This document shows, in pieces, positions 28,509 through 37,975 of a DNA stretch of 64,000 nucleotides. The position numbers and the translations under genes are program-made. The notes beneath the pieces were generated by a model. It worked only from the letters and a program-made list of their open reading frames with translations. It was not told the DNA's origin and searched no databases. Every line of letters starts with the position of its first letter. Position 1 is the first letter of the stretch. The DNA comes from Acetothermia bacterium 64_32 (GTDB lineage Bacteria > Bipolaricaulota > Bipolaricaulia > Bipolaricaulales > Bipolaricaulaceae). The DNA lies in contig LGFI01000011.1 of the NCBI GenBank assembly GCA_001508155.1, positions 19,341 through 83,340 of the forward strand. Reading direction: 5' to 3'.

Positions 28509-30157
28509 TGTTCCTCCAGTGGCCGGCGGGGCTTTTCTTTCTCTCCTCCGCCCTGCTCGTCGTCCTCCTCTACTTCCTGCGGCGGCGGGCGCGGGAAGTC
28601 CCGGTACCGGCCCTGTTCCTGTGGGAGCGGCTTCCCCGTGGGGAGGTGGCGCGCCTGGAACGGCTTTGGCCGCGGGTGGATCTCCTGCTTCTCCTGCAGC
28701 TCCTGATCGTGGGGCTGTTCGCCCTGGCCGTTGCCGGGCCCACCCTGGTGCGGATTCGCCCTGCCGGGGCCACCCTGGTGGTGGTCGATGCCTCCGCCTC
28801 CATGTCCGCCGACGATCTCGTCGAAGAGGCGAAGGCCGCCGCCCGCCAGGCCATCCAGGGGTCCGCCGGACCATGGGCGGTGGTCGCCTGGAGTAAACCG
28901 GTGGAGGTCCTCTGTCCCCCTACCTCACGGCGTGAGGAGGCCCTGGCCTCCCTGGGGCGCTACCGGCCCGGCCTGGCCGGAAGGCCCCCCCTGGGCGAGG
29001 CACTGGCCCCCTTCCCCCGTAGCTGGGATCGGGTGGTGGTGATAAGCGACGATCCCTCCTCCGGACAGGGCTTCGAGGCCGTCCGGCTTCCCTTCCCGGC
29101 AAACTACGCCCTGCGGGCGTTTTCGCTACGGCCCCAGCCGGATGGGGGCGGCTACGAGCTCCTGGTGCGGGCCGCCAACGAAACCGATTCCTACGCCGAT
29201 CTCTCCCTGACCGTTCGGGCAGGGGGCACGGAATACATGAAAAACCTCCTTGTGCCCCCCGGGGAAGAGGAGACGTTCGTCCTCCCCTATCAGGGACCGG
29301 TGGCCCAGGGCCTGGTGGCGGAGCTATCACCCCAGGACGGCTTCCCCTGGGACAACGTGCGCTACTTCGCCCCCGGGCTGGGGGAGGTGCGACTGCGGTG
29401 GGTGGGAGAAGAAGACCCTTACCTCCTTTCCGCCCTGCGGGCGGCGGCGCCGGTCATGCTCTCGAAAGAGGAGCCGTGGGACCTCACGGTGGCGGTGGGG
29501 ACGAGGCTCGAGGATGACCCCACCGGGCCGGCTCTGCTTGTGGCTGCCGGCACGCCTGAGGCGCCGCTGGGGGAGCGACTTCCGGCGGGCGACTGGTGGG
29601 CAGAGGACGATCCACTCCTTGCCCACCTCCGCCCCTGGGAATGGAGGGCCGAGGCAGTGCTGGAAGCACGGCTTCCTGCGGGGGCGAAGGTGGCCCTCTG
29701 GTCCGGGGAGATCCCGGCCCTGGCCCGGTGGGAGACCCCCAGCGGGAGGCGGGTTCTCCTGACACTCGACCTTTCCGGCACGGATCTCCCGCTCAGCGTG
29801 GACTTCCCCATCCTGGTGAGAAACGCCCTGGTGTGGCTCCTCCCCTGGCAGGAGGGGGAAGAACACTACGTGGGGGAGGCGGTGGAGCTGCCGCCCGGGG
29901 CCCGGGTGGTGACCGAGGGGCGCGAGATATCGGGGATCTGGATACCCGATGCTCCAGGCCTCTACCGGGTCTTAGATGCGGAGCGGGAGTGGTGGATGGC
30001 GGTGAACCTGCCTTCCGAGGAGGATGCGGAGGGGGCCGTCCAAGCGAGGGCCGAGAGCTCCCCTGCCAGGGAGAGGCGACCCCTTTGGCCCGTGGCGGCC
30101 TGGCTTGCCCTGGGGCTCCTTTTCCTGGAGGGGGCGCTGGCCGTGCGGAGGGCGTAG
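28505..30157 (+). CDS. BatA-type membrane protein with VWA domain
   Basis: 550 residues. It starts with an aerotolerance-regulator-type N-terminus: one helix (PAGLFFLSSALLVVLLYFL), the RRRAREVPVPALFLWERLP linker, and a second helix near 62-82. A VWA domain follows with the MIDAS-like DASASMSADD at about 97, then a long beta-rich region and a final helix near 525-545. The topology puts the VWA domain outside or in the periplasm. ATGA overlap with DUF58; the next gene begins right after the stop. Confidence 0.85.
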   Translation: MMFLQWPAGLFFLSSALLVVLLYFLRRRAREVPVPALFLWERLPRGEVARLERLWPRVDLLLLLQLLIVGLFALAVAGPTLVRIRPAGATLVVVDASASMSADDLVEEAKAAARQAIQGSAGPWAVVAWSKPVEVLCPPTSRREEALASLGRYRPGLAGRPPLGEALAPFPRSWDRVVVISDDPSSGQGFEAVRLPFPANYALRAFSLRPQPDGGGYELLVRAANETDSYADLSLTVRAGGTEYMKNLLVPPGEEETFVLPYQGPVAQGLVAELSPQDGFPWDNVRYFAPGLGEVRLRWVGEEDPYLLSALRAAAPVMLSKEEPWDLTVAVGTRLEDDPTGPALLVAAGTPEAPLGERLPAGDWWAEDDPLLAHLRPWEWRAEAVLEARLPAGAKVALWSGEIPALARWETPSGRRVLLTLDLSGTDLPLSVDFPILVRNALVWLLPWQEGEEHYVGEAVELPPGARVVTEGREISGIWIPDAPGLYRVLDAEREWWMAVNLPSEEDAEGAVQARAESSPARERRPLWPVAAWLALGLLFLEGALAVRRA

Positions 30158-32596
30158 ATGCGATTTCAGGCGCCGCTTGCACTCCTTCTGCTCCTGCCCT
30201 TGATGGCTGGGTTTATCCTCTCCCTGCGGCGGTACCGCTCGGTTTCCGGACGGGCGCTCACCCTGGCCTTGCTCGTCCTGGCCCTGTCCGGCCCTGAGCT
30301 CGTCACCCACGAGCCGGTGGAGACCGTGTACATCCTCGTCGACCTCTCGGCCAGCGTGGGCGGGGAGGCCGAGGCCGCCTTGCCCCAGGCCCTGGAGCTC
30401 CTGGCGGGGAGGCCGGCCCGGGTGGGGGTGATCGGGTTTGCCGAAACGGCCCAGGTTCTGGTACCGGCGGCACCCCCTCCCCTGGGAGAACTTTCCGCCG
30501 CTTTGCTTTCACCTTGGGGGACGGACATCGCCGCGGCCGTAGACCTCGCGCTGGCGCTGCTCCCCGAAGGCCCTGGGGAACTGATGCTCCTAACCGACGG
30601 CCGGGCCACGGGGGGGGACCTCAAAGGGGCCCTGGCCCGGGCCAGGGCCAGGGGGGTGCCGGTCCATGTCCTTCCAGTGGGACGCGAGGACCCGGTGCGA
30701 TTTGTCCGGTTTTCCTCCCCGGACAAGGTGCCCCCAGGAGAAGTGCAGCTGTCGGTAGAGATCCTCTCCCTGGGCGAGGTGCGGGCGGAGGTGGTGCTCG
30801 CTCGAGCCGGGGTGGAGCTGGAGCGGCGCGAGCTGGGCCTTTCGCCCGGGGTTACCGCCCTGGGGTTCTCTGACCGACCTCCAGGGGAAGGGGTTTACGA
30901 CTACACGGTTCTCCTGTCCGGGGTGGAGGACCCGGTCCCTGAGAACGACGTCTTGCATCGGGTTGTGATGGTAGGCACCCCGCCCCCTGTGCTTCTGGTA
31001 GGGCCATCCCCTTCGGCCCTGGATGCATGGCTCTCCAGCGCGGGAATCCCCGCCCGCCGGGTGGAGGCGATCTCCCCCACGGACCTCGCCGGGGCCCGGC
31101 TCGTGGTGCTGGACGATCTGCCGCTGGCCGGGCTCTCCCAAAACGTCCTCTCCGCCCTGCGGGACTGGGTAGCGGGCGGAGGCGGGCTCCTTGCGATCTT
31201 GGGCCGGCGGGCCACCGAGGGCTACCTCGGCCCAGCAGAGGACCTTCTTCCGGTATCGTTTTCCGTGCCCGAGGGGGTGCAGGAAGCCACGGTGGCCATC
31301 GCCTTCGTGCTCGACCGGTCCTCGTCCATGGCCGGCCGGGCCGGGGCCCTGCAGAAGATCGACCTCCTCAAGGAGGCTGTGGCCCAGGCAGTGGAGGTGA
31401 TGCGCCCCCAGGACCTGGTGGCGGCGGTGGCCTTCGATCGCGACCCCCATTGGCTGGTGGGCCCGGCCCCGGTAGAGGAAGTGGAAGAGGAACTTTATGC
31501 AGGGCTGAAGGAGCTCTCCCCCAGTGGGGGCACCGACCTCTACCCCGCCGTGGAGGAGGCCCTGGCCGCCCTGGCCTCGGTGAAAGCTAGGTTAAAACAC
31601 ATTATCCTCGTCTCCGACGGCCGCACCGTAAGGGAGGGCCGTGACTTCTCCGTGCTTTACGGGGAGGTGGCCGCCTCCGGGGTGGGCCTTACAGCCATCG
31701 CCGTGGGCCAGGCACCGGACACCGAGGTCTTGGCCGGGCTTTCCAGGGCGGCGGGAGGGAGCCTGCTCCTCCTTCCGGACATCCGGGAGCTCCCCCAGGT
31801 GCTGATCCGGGAGACCCAGCGGGCGGTTCGTCCCCGGTACGTGGAGGGGAAGAAAAGCGTAAAGCCCGGGCCAGCTGCCCCCGCCCTTGGCATTGCGGGA
31901 ATAACGCTCCCGCCGCTTTCCGGCTACACCCTAACCTTCCCCAAGCCCAACGCGCAGGTGGCGTTGGTATCGGAAAAGGCGGACCCGGTGCTCGCCCTGG
32001 CAGGGCTCGGCCTGGGGCAGGTGGCCGCCCTGGCCTGCGACCTATCGGGTGGCTGGTCTGCCGAGTGGCTGTCGTCTCCGGCCCTGGACCTGTTCCTCTC
32101 CCGGCTCTTCTCCTACCTGTGGCCGCAAGTCGAGCCGGTGGCTGCGAGCTGGAAACAGGATGATGGGGAGCTTTTGGTGACGGTGGACGTGGCTGCGGCC
32201 GGCCGCTGGGTGAACGGCCTCGATCTCACCGGAGTCCTTACGGGACCGGAGGAGCGGGAACTTTCCTTCTCCCAGGTGGCCCCGGGGCGGTATGTGGTGC
32301 GGACCCCGGCGCCCCCGCCTGGGGGGTACCTCCTCGTCCTATCCGAGCCCGGAGGCCGGTATGGCGGGAGTTTCCCCCTATCGCTCCCCTACCCACCGGA
32401 GCTTCTCGCCTTTGGGCCGGATGTAGATCTCCTGCGTTGGGCGGCTGAGTTCACCGGGGGGAGCTACGCCCCGGACGAGCTTCTGCCCCCACCCCCGGGT
32501 GCCACCGCCCGGGGGCGGCCCTTGGCCCGGGGGCTCCTATGGGCGGCGGCTGGGGCGTTCCTCGCGGACCTGGTCCTCCGGAAACTGCTTGCCTGA
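30158..32596 (+). CDS. Large membrane protein with two VWA-like domains and a GATase-like domain
   Basis: 812 residues. Helices at about 5-22 and 30-45 lead to a first VWA-like domain (YILVDLSASVGGEAE), then a class I amidotransferase-like fold near 270-360 (VLLVGPSPSALDAWLSSAG, VVLDDLPLAG), then a second VWA domain with a full MIDAS: DRSSSMAG near 385, a threonine in LSPSGGTDLYP and VSDGRTV. The C-terminus ends in a helix (GLLWAAAGAFLADLVLRKLL). This architecture is typical of the last gene of MoxR-DUF58-BatA clusters. Its end overlaps the convergent glycosyltransferase by 60 bases. Confidence 0.88.
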   Translation: MRFQAPLALLLLLPLMAGFILSLRRYRSVSGRALTLALLVLALSGPELVTHEPVETVYILVDLSASVGGEAEAALPQALELLAGRPARVGVIGFAETAQVLVPAAPPPLGELSAALLSPWGTDIAAAVDLALALLPEGPGELMLLTDGRATGGDLKGALARARARGVPVHVLPVGREDPVRFVRFSSPDKVPPGEVQLSVEILSLGEVRAEVVLARAGVELERRELGLSPGVTALGFSDRPPGEGVYDYTVLLSGVEDPVPENDVLHRVVMVGTPPPVLLVGPSPSALDAWLSSAGIPARRVEAISPTDLAGARLVVLDDLPLAGLSQNVLSALRDWVAGGGGLLAILGRRATEGYLGPAEDLLPVSFSVPEGVQEATVAIAFVLDRSSSMAGRAGALQKIDLLKEAVAQAVEVMRPQDLVAAVAFDRDPHWLVGPAPVEEVEEELYAGLKELSPSGGTDLYPAVEEALAALASVKARLKHIILVSDGRTVREGRDFSVLYGEVAASGVGLTAIAVGQAPDTEVLAGLSRAAGGSLLLLPDIRELPQVLIRETQRAVRPRYVEGKKSVKPGPAAPALGIAGITLPPLSGYTLTFPKPNAQVALVSEKADPVLALAGLGLGQVAALACDLSGGWSAEWLSSPALDLFLSRLFSYLWPQVEPVAASWKQDDGELLVTVDVAAAGRWVNGLDLTGVLTGPEERELSFSQVAPGRYVVRTPAPPPGGYLLVLSEPGGRYGGSFPLSLPYPPELLAFGPDVDLLRWAAEFTGGSYAPDELLPPPPGATARGRPLARGLLWAAAGAFLADLVLRKLLA

Positions 32597-33865
32597 GCCG
32601 GGCCGGAGGGGGGCCACCTCCGCCCGCTCCAGGACCTCCGAGAGTAGGATCTCCAAGGTGAGGGGGGAGAAATAACGCCGCACCACCTCGGCATTGTGCG
32701 CCAGGACCCTGCGGGCGGTCCTGACGGTGAGGAGCTCTATCGCCCGGTCCACCACCTCGTTCGTAAGGCCGTCCTTCAGGAGCACGAACCTGAAGCCCTT
32801 CTCCAGCATGTCGTCCAGAACAGGGTAATGCCGCACCACTAAGGGCAGGTGGTTGGCCGCCGCCTCGATCACCGGGTTCCCAAACCCCTCGATGCGAGAG
32901 GGGAAGGTAACCAGGTCCGCGTGGGCGTAGGCGTCGGCCATGGAGTAGACCTTTCCCCCTTCACCGTGCCCCCGGCGGATGAAGATCCGCCGCCAGCCCA
33001 GCACCACCGGCACCGATAGCTCCTCTGCCAAACCCAGGACCCGCTGACAGTAGGGGTCGTCCTCCCGGCCGTTCCCGGGAGGGCCGGTGACGAGGAGCCA
33101 CACCGGGCGCCTGAGGCGAGCTTGCACCGCGGCGGCAAGCCTCACCGAGTCCTCAATGCACTTACGCTCTATGATCCGCGAGGGCTGGAGGAACAGGACC
33201 GCGTCCCTGGGAACGCCAAAGGCCTCCCGGAAGTCGGAGTTGAACTCGTCCAGAGCCCCCACCATGGCCGGATCCAATACGTTGGGGATGCGGGTGGCCA
33301 GGATCCCGTGTCGCAGGCGGAGCTCCCTTTGGGCACGCCGGTTGATGACGACATGTATGGTCTCATCGTCGTGGGGTGGGAAGTTCTCGTCCAGGAACTT
33401 CCGGAGTCGGGACCGGGAGAGCTCGTCCCGTTCCCAGTAGAAGTCGTGGTGCCGGCAGATAAAGGGGATTTCGGTCTTTCTGATGATCTCCACCAGGGCG
33501 ATCCCGGCCGCAAGATTAAGCGGGAGGCTTATCAGGTTCTCCACGTCCACCAGCTCTATCCCCTCCCGTTCCATGGCAGACAGGAGGGCGGCCTCTATCC
33601 GACGGGCTTGGTCGAGCACCTCTTCCTCCTGGTAGGGGTCGAAGGGGGCGGGTCGGGCCAGGATGTCGGGGAGCTTCACCACCTCGGGATCAGCGAAGTC
33701 GAGGGCGGGGATGCGCAGATGGGGCCCGCCGGGGTCGTCCCCGAAGGTACCGGCGATGAGGACCACCTGGTGGCCGAGCCTTTCGAAGGCCTTTCGCCAC
33801 TTCTCCGCCTCCACCGAAACGCCGTCTATGGAGGCGAGCCTGGCTGAAATCAGGGCGATCCTCAT
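32537..33865 (-). CDS. Glycosyltransferase, GT4-like
   Basis: 442 residues with a GT-B layout: N-terminal ISARLASIDGVSVEAEKWRK and a long middle, then a donor-binding half with FLQPSRIIERKC, LLVTGPPGNG, DAYAHADLVTFPSRIEGFGN and PVIEAAANHLPLVVR, which carries the EX7E-type glutamates of family 4. Donor and acceptor cannot be told; in thermophiles related enzymes make glycosylglycerate-type solutes or lipids. Its ATG overlaps the HEAT-repeat gene stop (ATGA). The C-terminal ~20 residues are encoded opposite the end of the VWA gene. Confidence 0.8.
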   Translation of the reverse strand: MRIALISARLASIDGVSVEAEKWRKAFERLGHQVVLIAGTFGDDPGGPHLRIPALDFADPEVVKLPDILARPAPFDPYQEEEVLDQARRIEAALLSAMEREGIELVDVENLISLPLNLAAGIALVEIIRKTEIPFICRHHDFYWERDELSRSRLRKFLDENFPPHDDETIHVVINRRAQRELRLRHGILATRIPNVLDPAMVGALDEFNSDFREAFGVPRDAVLFLQPSRIIERKCIEDSVRLAAAVQARLRRPVWLLVTGPPGNGREDDPYCQRVLGLAEELSVPVVLGWRRIFIRRGHGEGGKVYSMADAYAHADLVTFPSRIEGFGNPVIEAAANHLPLVVRHYPVLDDMLEKGFRFVLLKDGLTNEVVDRAIELLTVRTARRVLAHNAEVVRRYFSPLTLEILLSEVLERAEVAPLRPGSGKQFPEDQVREERPSRRP

Positions 33866-34674
33866 GGTGTGAGTGCCCTAAGGGCAGCGCGGGCGATGGC
33901 GGCCCGGTCCTCATCGGCCAGCCACCTTTTGAGCTCGCTTAACACCGGATCCGGGGCCAACTTCCCCAGACGCCTCAGGGCTGCAGCCACCGCCCCCCTG
34001 ACGTATCGCCGTGGGTCCAGTGCCAGCCGCCGCAGGATTATGAGGGCCTTGCGGGGATAGCGCCCCGCCAGGGGGCCCGACAGGGCCATGGCCACATGCC
34101 ACAGGACCTGTTCATCGTAGGAGGTGGACCAGAAGGTCAGGTACTCGAAGGTGTCGTCCGGGTACGCTGTGGCCAGCTCGCGAGCCAGGACCCGGGGGCC
34201 AAGGATCCCCTTGAGCTCCGGGCTGCGGTCGAAGAGCAACGGTTCGATGAGCTCAAGCAAGGGGGCGGCCCAATCCAGGCGCTCGGGCCGGGCACAGGTG
34301 GCGGCCGCAATGGGCACCGCACGTCGCACCCAAGGCTCGGGATCTCCTCTCCAGACCCCCAGCACAGGATACACCTCGGCGAACCGCCGGGCTAGCTGTT
34401 GTCCGGCGGCCTGGGCTGCCAGGTTGCGGGTATGAGGGTCGGGGTCCGCCGAGAGGGCATGGAGGAGTTCCAGGATCCGCTCCAAGTCCCCTTCACATTC
34501 CCCCAGCGCGGTGGCCATAAGGCGCCTCGTCTCCAGGGTGCCCTCCGCCAGGGAGCCCACCCAGCTCTCCAATCCCTCCCGGGCCAGGGCCAGTACCGCA
34601 CGTCTCCTGGCCTCCCCGCCCTGCCGCCAGGCGGAGACAAGCGGCTCCAACCCCCCCTCGCCGAGCCTCGTCAT
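33862..34674 (-). CDS. HEAT-repeat protein
   Basis: About 270 residues of repeated helical pairs, e.g. GEARRRAVLALAREGLESW, PDPHTRNLAAQAAGQQL, PEPWVRRAVPIAAATCAR, PRRYVRGAVAAALRRLG. These are HEAT/armadillo-like repeats as in DNA alkylation repair and PBS-lyase-like proteins, but no catalytic signature is visible. The ATG at 34674 was chosen because the repeats begin there; a frame extending to 34764 has a low-complexity N-terminus. Coupled by ATGA to the glycosyltransferase. Confidence 0.7.
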   Translation of the reverse strand: MTRLGEGGLEPLVSAWRQGGEARRRAVLALAREGLESWVGSLAEGTLETRRLMATALGECEGDLERILELLHALSADPDPHTRNLAAQAAGQQLARRFAEVYPVLGVWRGDPEPWVRRAVPIAAATCARPERLDWAAPLLELIEPLLFDRSPELKGILGPRVLARELATAYPDDTFEYLTFWSTSYDEQVLWHVAMALSGPLAGRYPRKALIILRRLALDPRRYVRGAVAAALRRLGKLAPDPVLSELKRWLADEDRAAIARAALRALTP

Positions 34675-34788
34675 ATCGCCCTGCAGGTTACCGGGGGACA
34701 CGGCCCCTGGCAAATCCCGGCCGTGGGGGTGCACCATTGCAGCTGCGGAAGGGCTAGGGATCACCAGGGCGTTCGGGACTGGAGTCCA

Positions 34789-34818
34789 TTACTGACGAGC
34801 CCTCCCATTGTGTAAAAT
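34789..34818 (+). promoter_or_regulatory. Promoter of the DUF401 unit
   Basis: TTACTG, 18 bases, TAAAAT. The TAAAAT box lies eight bases before an ATG at 34827 that opens a short frame reaching into the DUF401 gene. Confidence 0.55.
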
Positions 34819-34826
34819 CCCAGGCT

Positions 34827-34910
34827 ATGGATCTGCACCTAAAGGTCGTAGCCGGTCCGGAAGCCGGCGCCATGTGCCGAGCTTGTAACGCTGAGGCATG
34901 CCCATCCTAG
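34827..34910 (+). CDS. Possible short leader ORF with Cys motif
   Basis: 27 codons starting directly behind a good promoter and ending inside the DUF401 gene (13-base overlap). The peptide has no similarity I recognise; its end, MCRACNAEACPS, has a C-x2-C-x4-C pattern. It could be a translated leader whose translation brings ribosomes to the weakly initiated DUF401 gene, or a chance frame. Confidence 0.35.
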   Translation: MDLHLKVVAGPEAGAMCRACNAEACPS

Positions 34911-36079
34911 TCTGGTCCGGTTTTCTGGTTTCGCTCCTCCTTTTGATGGGCCTGGCCCGGCTTAGCCTGTGGGGGGCGATGTTCGCCGGGGCGGCCGTGC
35001 TGGGGCTGTTCAGCCTGCCCTTGAGTCGGATGGGGATGGCGCTTTTTTCGGTCATTTCTGATCCTTCGGTTTTGCTTTTGGGATTGGTGGTGGGGTTGAT
35101 CCCGCTTATCGGGGCGGCCATGGAGGAGCGGGGGCACATGGAATCGTTGGTGGAGAACCTGAGGATCGGCCGGCGGGCCTTTTTCGGGGTCGGGCCTGCC
35201 CTACTAGGCCTGCTTCCCATGCCAGGGGGGGCGCTCCTTTCGGCGCCGCTTTTGGAGCGGAGTGGGGGGGCTCCACCCCCATTGCGGGCGGCCGCCAACG
35301 TGTGGTTCAGGCATGCCTTGCTCTTGGTCTACCCCATCTCCTCCTCCCTCATCGCCACCGCGAAGCTCGCCGGCCTCGATGTCTGGCAGGTCATCCCCTA
35401 CCAGCTCCCTGCCCTGGCACTGACCCTGGTGCTGGGCCATATTTTCCTGCTTCGCAAGGTGGAAGGAGGATGGGACTACAAGGGAGGGTTCTCCCCCCGG
35501 GGGCTCTTGGTCCCGCTGGGCATAATCCTCGTGGCCCCGGCCATGGACCTGGCGCTGAAACAGCTGACGGCCCTGCCAGTCCCGGAGCTGGCCACGGTAG
35601 CCGGGGTGGGGACGAGCTTGGCCCTGGCCGGGAGGGGTATCCCCCTGCGGGGGTGGGGACCCCTGATCTGGGGGGCCAAGCCGTGGCGTTACGCGCTCAT
35701 CGTGCTGGGGATGTTCACCTACCTTGAGGTGTTCGAGGCCTCCGGGGCACCAGGGCTCCTCGCCGGGCTCAACCTCCCCCCTCTGGCCCTGGGGGTGGGG
35801 GTCGGCGCGGCTCTGGGGCTGGCCACCGGGCGCATCCAGGCCCCGGCCGCCATCGTCGTCCCCATCTACCTGGCCCAGCACAAAAGCCTTTCCCCGTGGG
35901 GGTTTGCGGTCATCTACTTCGCAGTTTACCTGGGATACATCATGTCCCCGGTCCACCCTTGTCTGGCCGTGTCGGTGGAATACGCGGGGACCACCCTGCA
36001 AAAGGTTCTGAAAAGCCTGCTTTTCCCCGCTGCCATCGCCCTGGCCTTGGTGGCCGTGGCAGGGATTTGGTTACTCTGA
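34898..36079 (+). CDS. DUF401 family membrane transporter-like protein
   Basis: 393 residues with about ten to eleven hydrophobic helices, matching the DUF401 family of archaea and thermophilic bacteria, related to the GntP/citrate-type ion transporter clan. Notable loops are LPMPGGALLSAPLLERSGG and YLGYIMSPVHPCLAVSVEY. Substrate unknown. The ATG at 34898 has only a weak GAGG; translation may be coupled to the short frame ahead of it. The end overlaps the convergent HAD gene by nine bases. Confidence 0.8.
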   Translation: MPILVWSGFLVSLLLLMGLARLSLWGAMFAGAAVLGLFSLPLSRMGMALFSVISDPSVLLLGLVVGLIPLIGAAMEERGHMESLVENLRIGRRAFFGVGPALLGLLPMPGGALLSAPLLERSGGAPPPLRAAANVWFRHALLLVYPISSSLIATAKLAGLDVWQVIPYQLPALALTLVLGHIFLLRKVEGGWDYKGGFSPRGLLVPLGIILVAPAMDLALKQLTALPVPELATVAGVGTSLALAGRGIPLRGWGPLIWGAKPWRYALIVLGMFTYLEVFEASGAPGLLAGLNLPPLALGVGVGAALGLATGRIQAPAAIVVPIYLAQHKSLSPWGFAVIYFAVYLGYIMSPVHPCLAVSVEYAGTTLQKVLKSLLFPAAIALALVAVAGIWLL

Positions 36080-36781
36080 GAGCCGGATTGCCGAGAGATC
36101 AGGCACCAGGGCGTCGGCCAGGGGCAGGAGCTCCTCGGGCCTTCCCAGTCCGGTGAGGACCCCGATGGCGGGGCAGCCGGCCCCCCGGGCGGCCGCAAGG
36201 TCCGCCGGGGAGTCACCGAACATCACCGCCCGCTCCGGGGGCAGGCCAAGGAGGTCCAGTGCTTGGAGGACGGGCTCCGGGGAGGGCTTGGGGGTCGGGC
36301 AGGTGTCCGTGCCCACTACCACGTCCACCCATGCCTCCCACCCCAGGGCCGCCAGGTTCCGGCGGGTGGCCGCGGCCGAGTCACCGGTCACTATCCCTGT
36401 CCGCCCCCCGGCCCCCTTGACCGCCGCCAGAAGCCCCTCTGCCCCCGGGGCTGGCTTCATGTGTTTTTCGAACGGGAATTCCCGATCCACCTTGCCGAAC
36501 ACCTCCCTGACCAGCCCCAGCGGCCGCGATACGCCCAGCCTCCCCAAGTGCTCGGCCACCTGGACTTCCGCCTCGCCCCGGGGGAGGGATATTATCCCCT
36601 GCATCAGCTCAAGCAGCCGCCTTTCCTCCCGGGCCGAAAGCCCAAGGCGTTCCCGCAGCCGCCGGGCCCGCTCCACCATGACAAGCGGCCAGTGGTCAAA
36701 CAGGACCAGCGTCCCGTCCTTGTCAAACAAAAAGGCCTCGGCCTCAAAGGCCCGGCCCCCCGCGACGAATCCCACCAGCAT
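36071..36781 (-). CDS. HAD-family phosphatase
   Basis: 236 residues. Motif I is FDKDGTLVLF (nucleophile and acid aspartates), motif II TGIVTGDSAAATRRN, motif III lysine near PKPSPEPVL, and motif IV MFGDSPADLAAARGAG. A helical cap lies between residues 30 and 110, as in phosphoglycolate phosphatase-like enzymes. The substrate is not inferable. A promoter with TTGTCC and TAGCAT ends six bases before the ATG. Confidence 0.9.
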   Translation of the reverse strand: MLVGFVAGGRAFEAEAFLFDKDGTLVLFDHWPLVMVERARRLRERLGLSAREERRLLELMQGIISLPRGEAEVQVAEHLGRLGVSRPLGLVREVFGKVDREFPFEKHMKPAPGAEGLLAAVKGAGGRTGIVTGDSAAATRRNLAALGWEAWVDVVVGTDTCPTPKPSPEPVLQALDLLGLPPERAVMFGDSPADLAAARGAGCPAIGVLTGLGRPEELLPLADALVPDLSAIRLSE

Positions 36782-36787
36782 GCCATC

Positions 36788-36816
36788 ATGCTAACGTGAT
36801 CCAGGGCACAGGACAA
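36788..36816 (-). promoter_or_regulatory. Promoter of the HAD phosphatase, leaderless type
   Basis: TTGTCC, 17 bases, TAGCAT, then 6 bases to the ATG at 36781. No Shine-Dalgarno. Confidence 0.65.
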
Positions 36817-36880
36817 GCTCCTTGTCCCTCCATGACCAATCTCACCGCCGGCCCTGCCCCTACCGGGTACCATCCCTTCG

Positions 36881-37897
36881 ATGGACAGGAAGAGGGGACT
36901 GGGGGTCCTGGCGCTGATGGTTTTCCTTGTGGCAATCGGTTGGGAGGGGCAGGCCCCTGTCCCTCAGGCCATCCCCCCTGCCCCCCGGCCGGAGCAGCCC
37001 TTTCACCAGCGCCGCGGCGTTTACCTCACCTCCTACGCCCTGAGTCGGCCTGGGTTCCTGGAGGGGGTCCTGGAGAAACTTTTCGCCTTCGGCCTGGATA
37101 CGATCGTGGTAAACGTGAAGAACATGCACGGGGAGGTTTGCTACGAAAGCACAGTGCCCCTGGCCCACACCATCGGGGCGGTGAAGCCCCGCCTTTTCCT
37201 CCCCGAGATCATCGAGCGGGCCCACGCCCGGGGTATATACGTCATCGCAAGACAGGTGGTTTTCTACGACCCGCTGCTCGCCCAGCACTTGGGCTCCCCG
37301 GCCGCCCCGTGGGTCCTGCCTACGGATGAGCGGGCCGTGGCCTACAACCTGGCCATTTCCGAGGAGCTGGCCACGTTCGGCTTCGACGAGGTACAGCTTG
37401 ACTACGTGCGGTTCCCGGACGATGGTACCATAGGAGAAGACTACTCCGCCCGGTGTCTGGCCGTGGAGGCGTTCCTGGCCCGGGTTCGCAAGGCTATACC
37501 CGTCCCCCTCTCGGTGGACGTGTTCGGCCGGGTCCTATGGCCCTGGAACGCCCGCAGGATCGACCCCATCGGTCAACAGCTCGAGGGGGTGGCAAAGCAC
37601 GTTGATCTGGTATCACCCATGGTTTACCCCTCCCACTACGTGGAGCAATCCTTAAAGGACGATCCTTATGGGACGGTGAAGCGGGCCCTGGAGCAGGGGA
37701 TGGCAAGGGTGGACATCCCCTTGCGGCCTTATCTACAGGCGTTCGACCTGGATATCCCCCAGGGGATGACCCTCGCCGAGTACATCGCGGCCCAGGTCCA
37801 GGCCGCCCAGGAGGCCGGGGCGGACGGTTTCCTTTTTTGGAACCCCCGGGCCGACTACTCCGCCCTCTGGCAGGCACTGGGGATGATGGGCGATTGA
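36881..37897 (+). CDS. Putative glycoside hydrolase, DUF4015
   Basis: 338 residues. A signal or anchor (GVLALMVFLVAIGWEG) precedes a TIM-barrel domain of the DUF4015 type: RRGVYLTSYALSRPG, LDTIVVNVKNMHGEV, FDEVQLDYVRFPDDG, PLSVDVFGRVLWPWN and VSPMVYPSHYV. The DYVRFPDDG loop carries likely catalytic acids. It is probably exported and acts on cell wall or environmental polysaccharide; the substrate is not known. TACCAT lies seven bases before the ATG and there is no Shine-Dalgarno. Confidence 0.85.
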   Translation: MDRKRGLGVLALMVFLVAIGWEGQAPVPQAIPPAPRPEQPFHQRRGVYLTSYALSRPGFLEGVLEKLFAFGLDTIVVNVKNMHGEVCYESTVPLAHTIGAVKPRLFLPEIIERAHARGIYVIARQVVFYDPLLAQHLGSPAAPWVLPTDERAVAYNLAISEELATFGFDEVQLDYVRFPDDGTIGEDYSARCLAVEAFLARVRKAIPVPLSVDVFGRVLWPWNARRIDPIGQQLEGVAKHVDLVSPMVYPSHYVEQSLKDDPYGTVKRALEQGMARVDIPLRPYLQAFDLDIPQGMTLAEYIAAQVQAAQEAGADGFLFWNPRADYSALWQALGMMGD

Positions 37898-37975
37898 GCC
37901 CTGTACAAAGCTCACCTGGTGGGGGGACCAATGTAATGGCCATCACGGCCTTGGGTCCGGTTTACTGGTGTTGCG

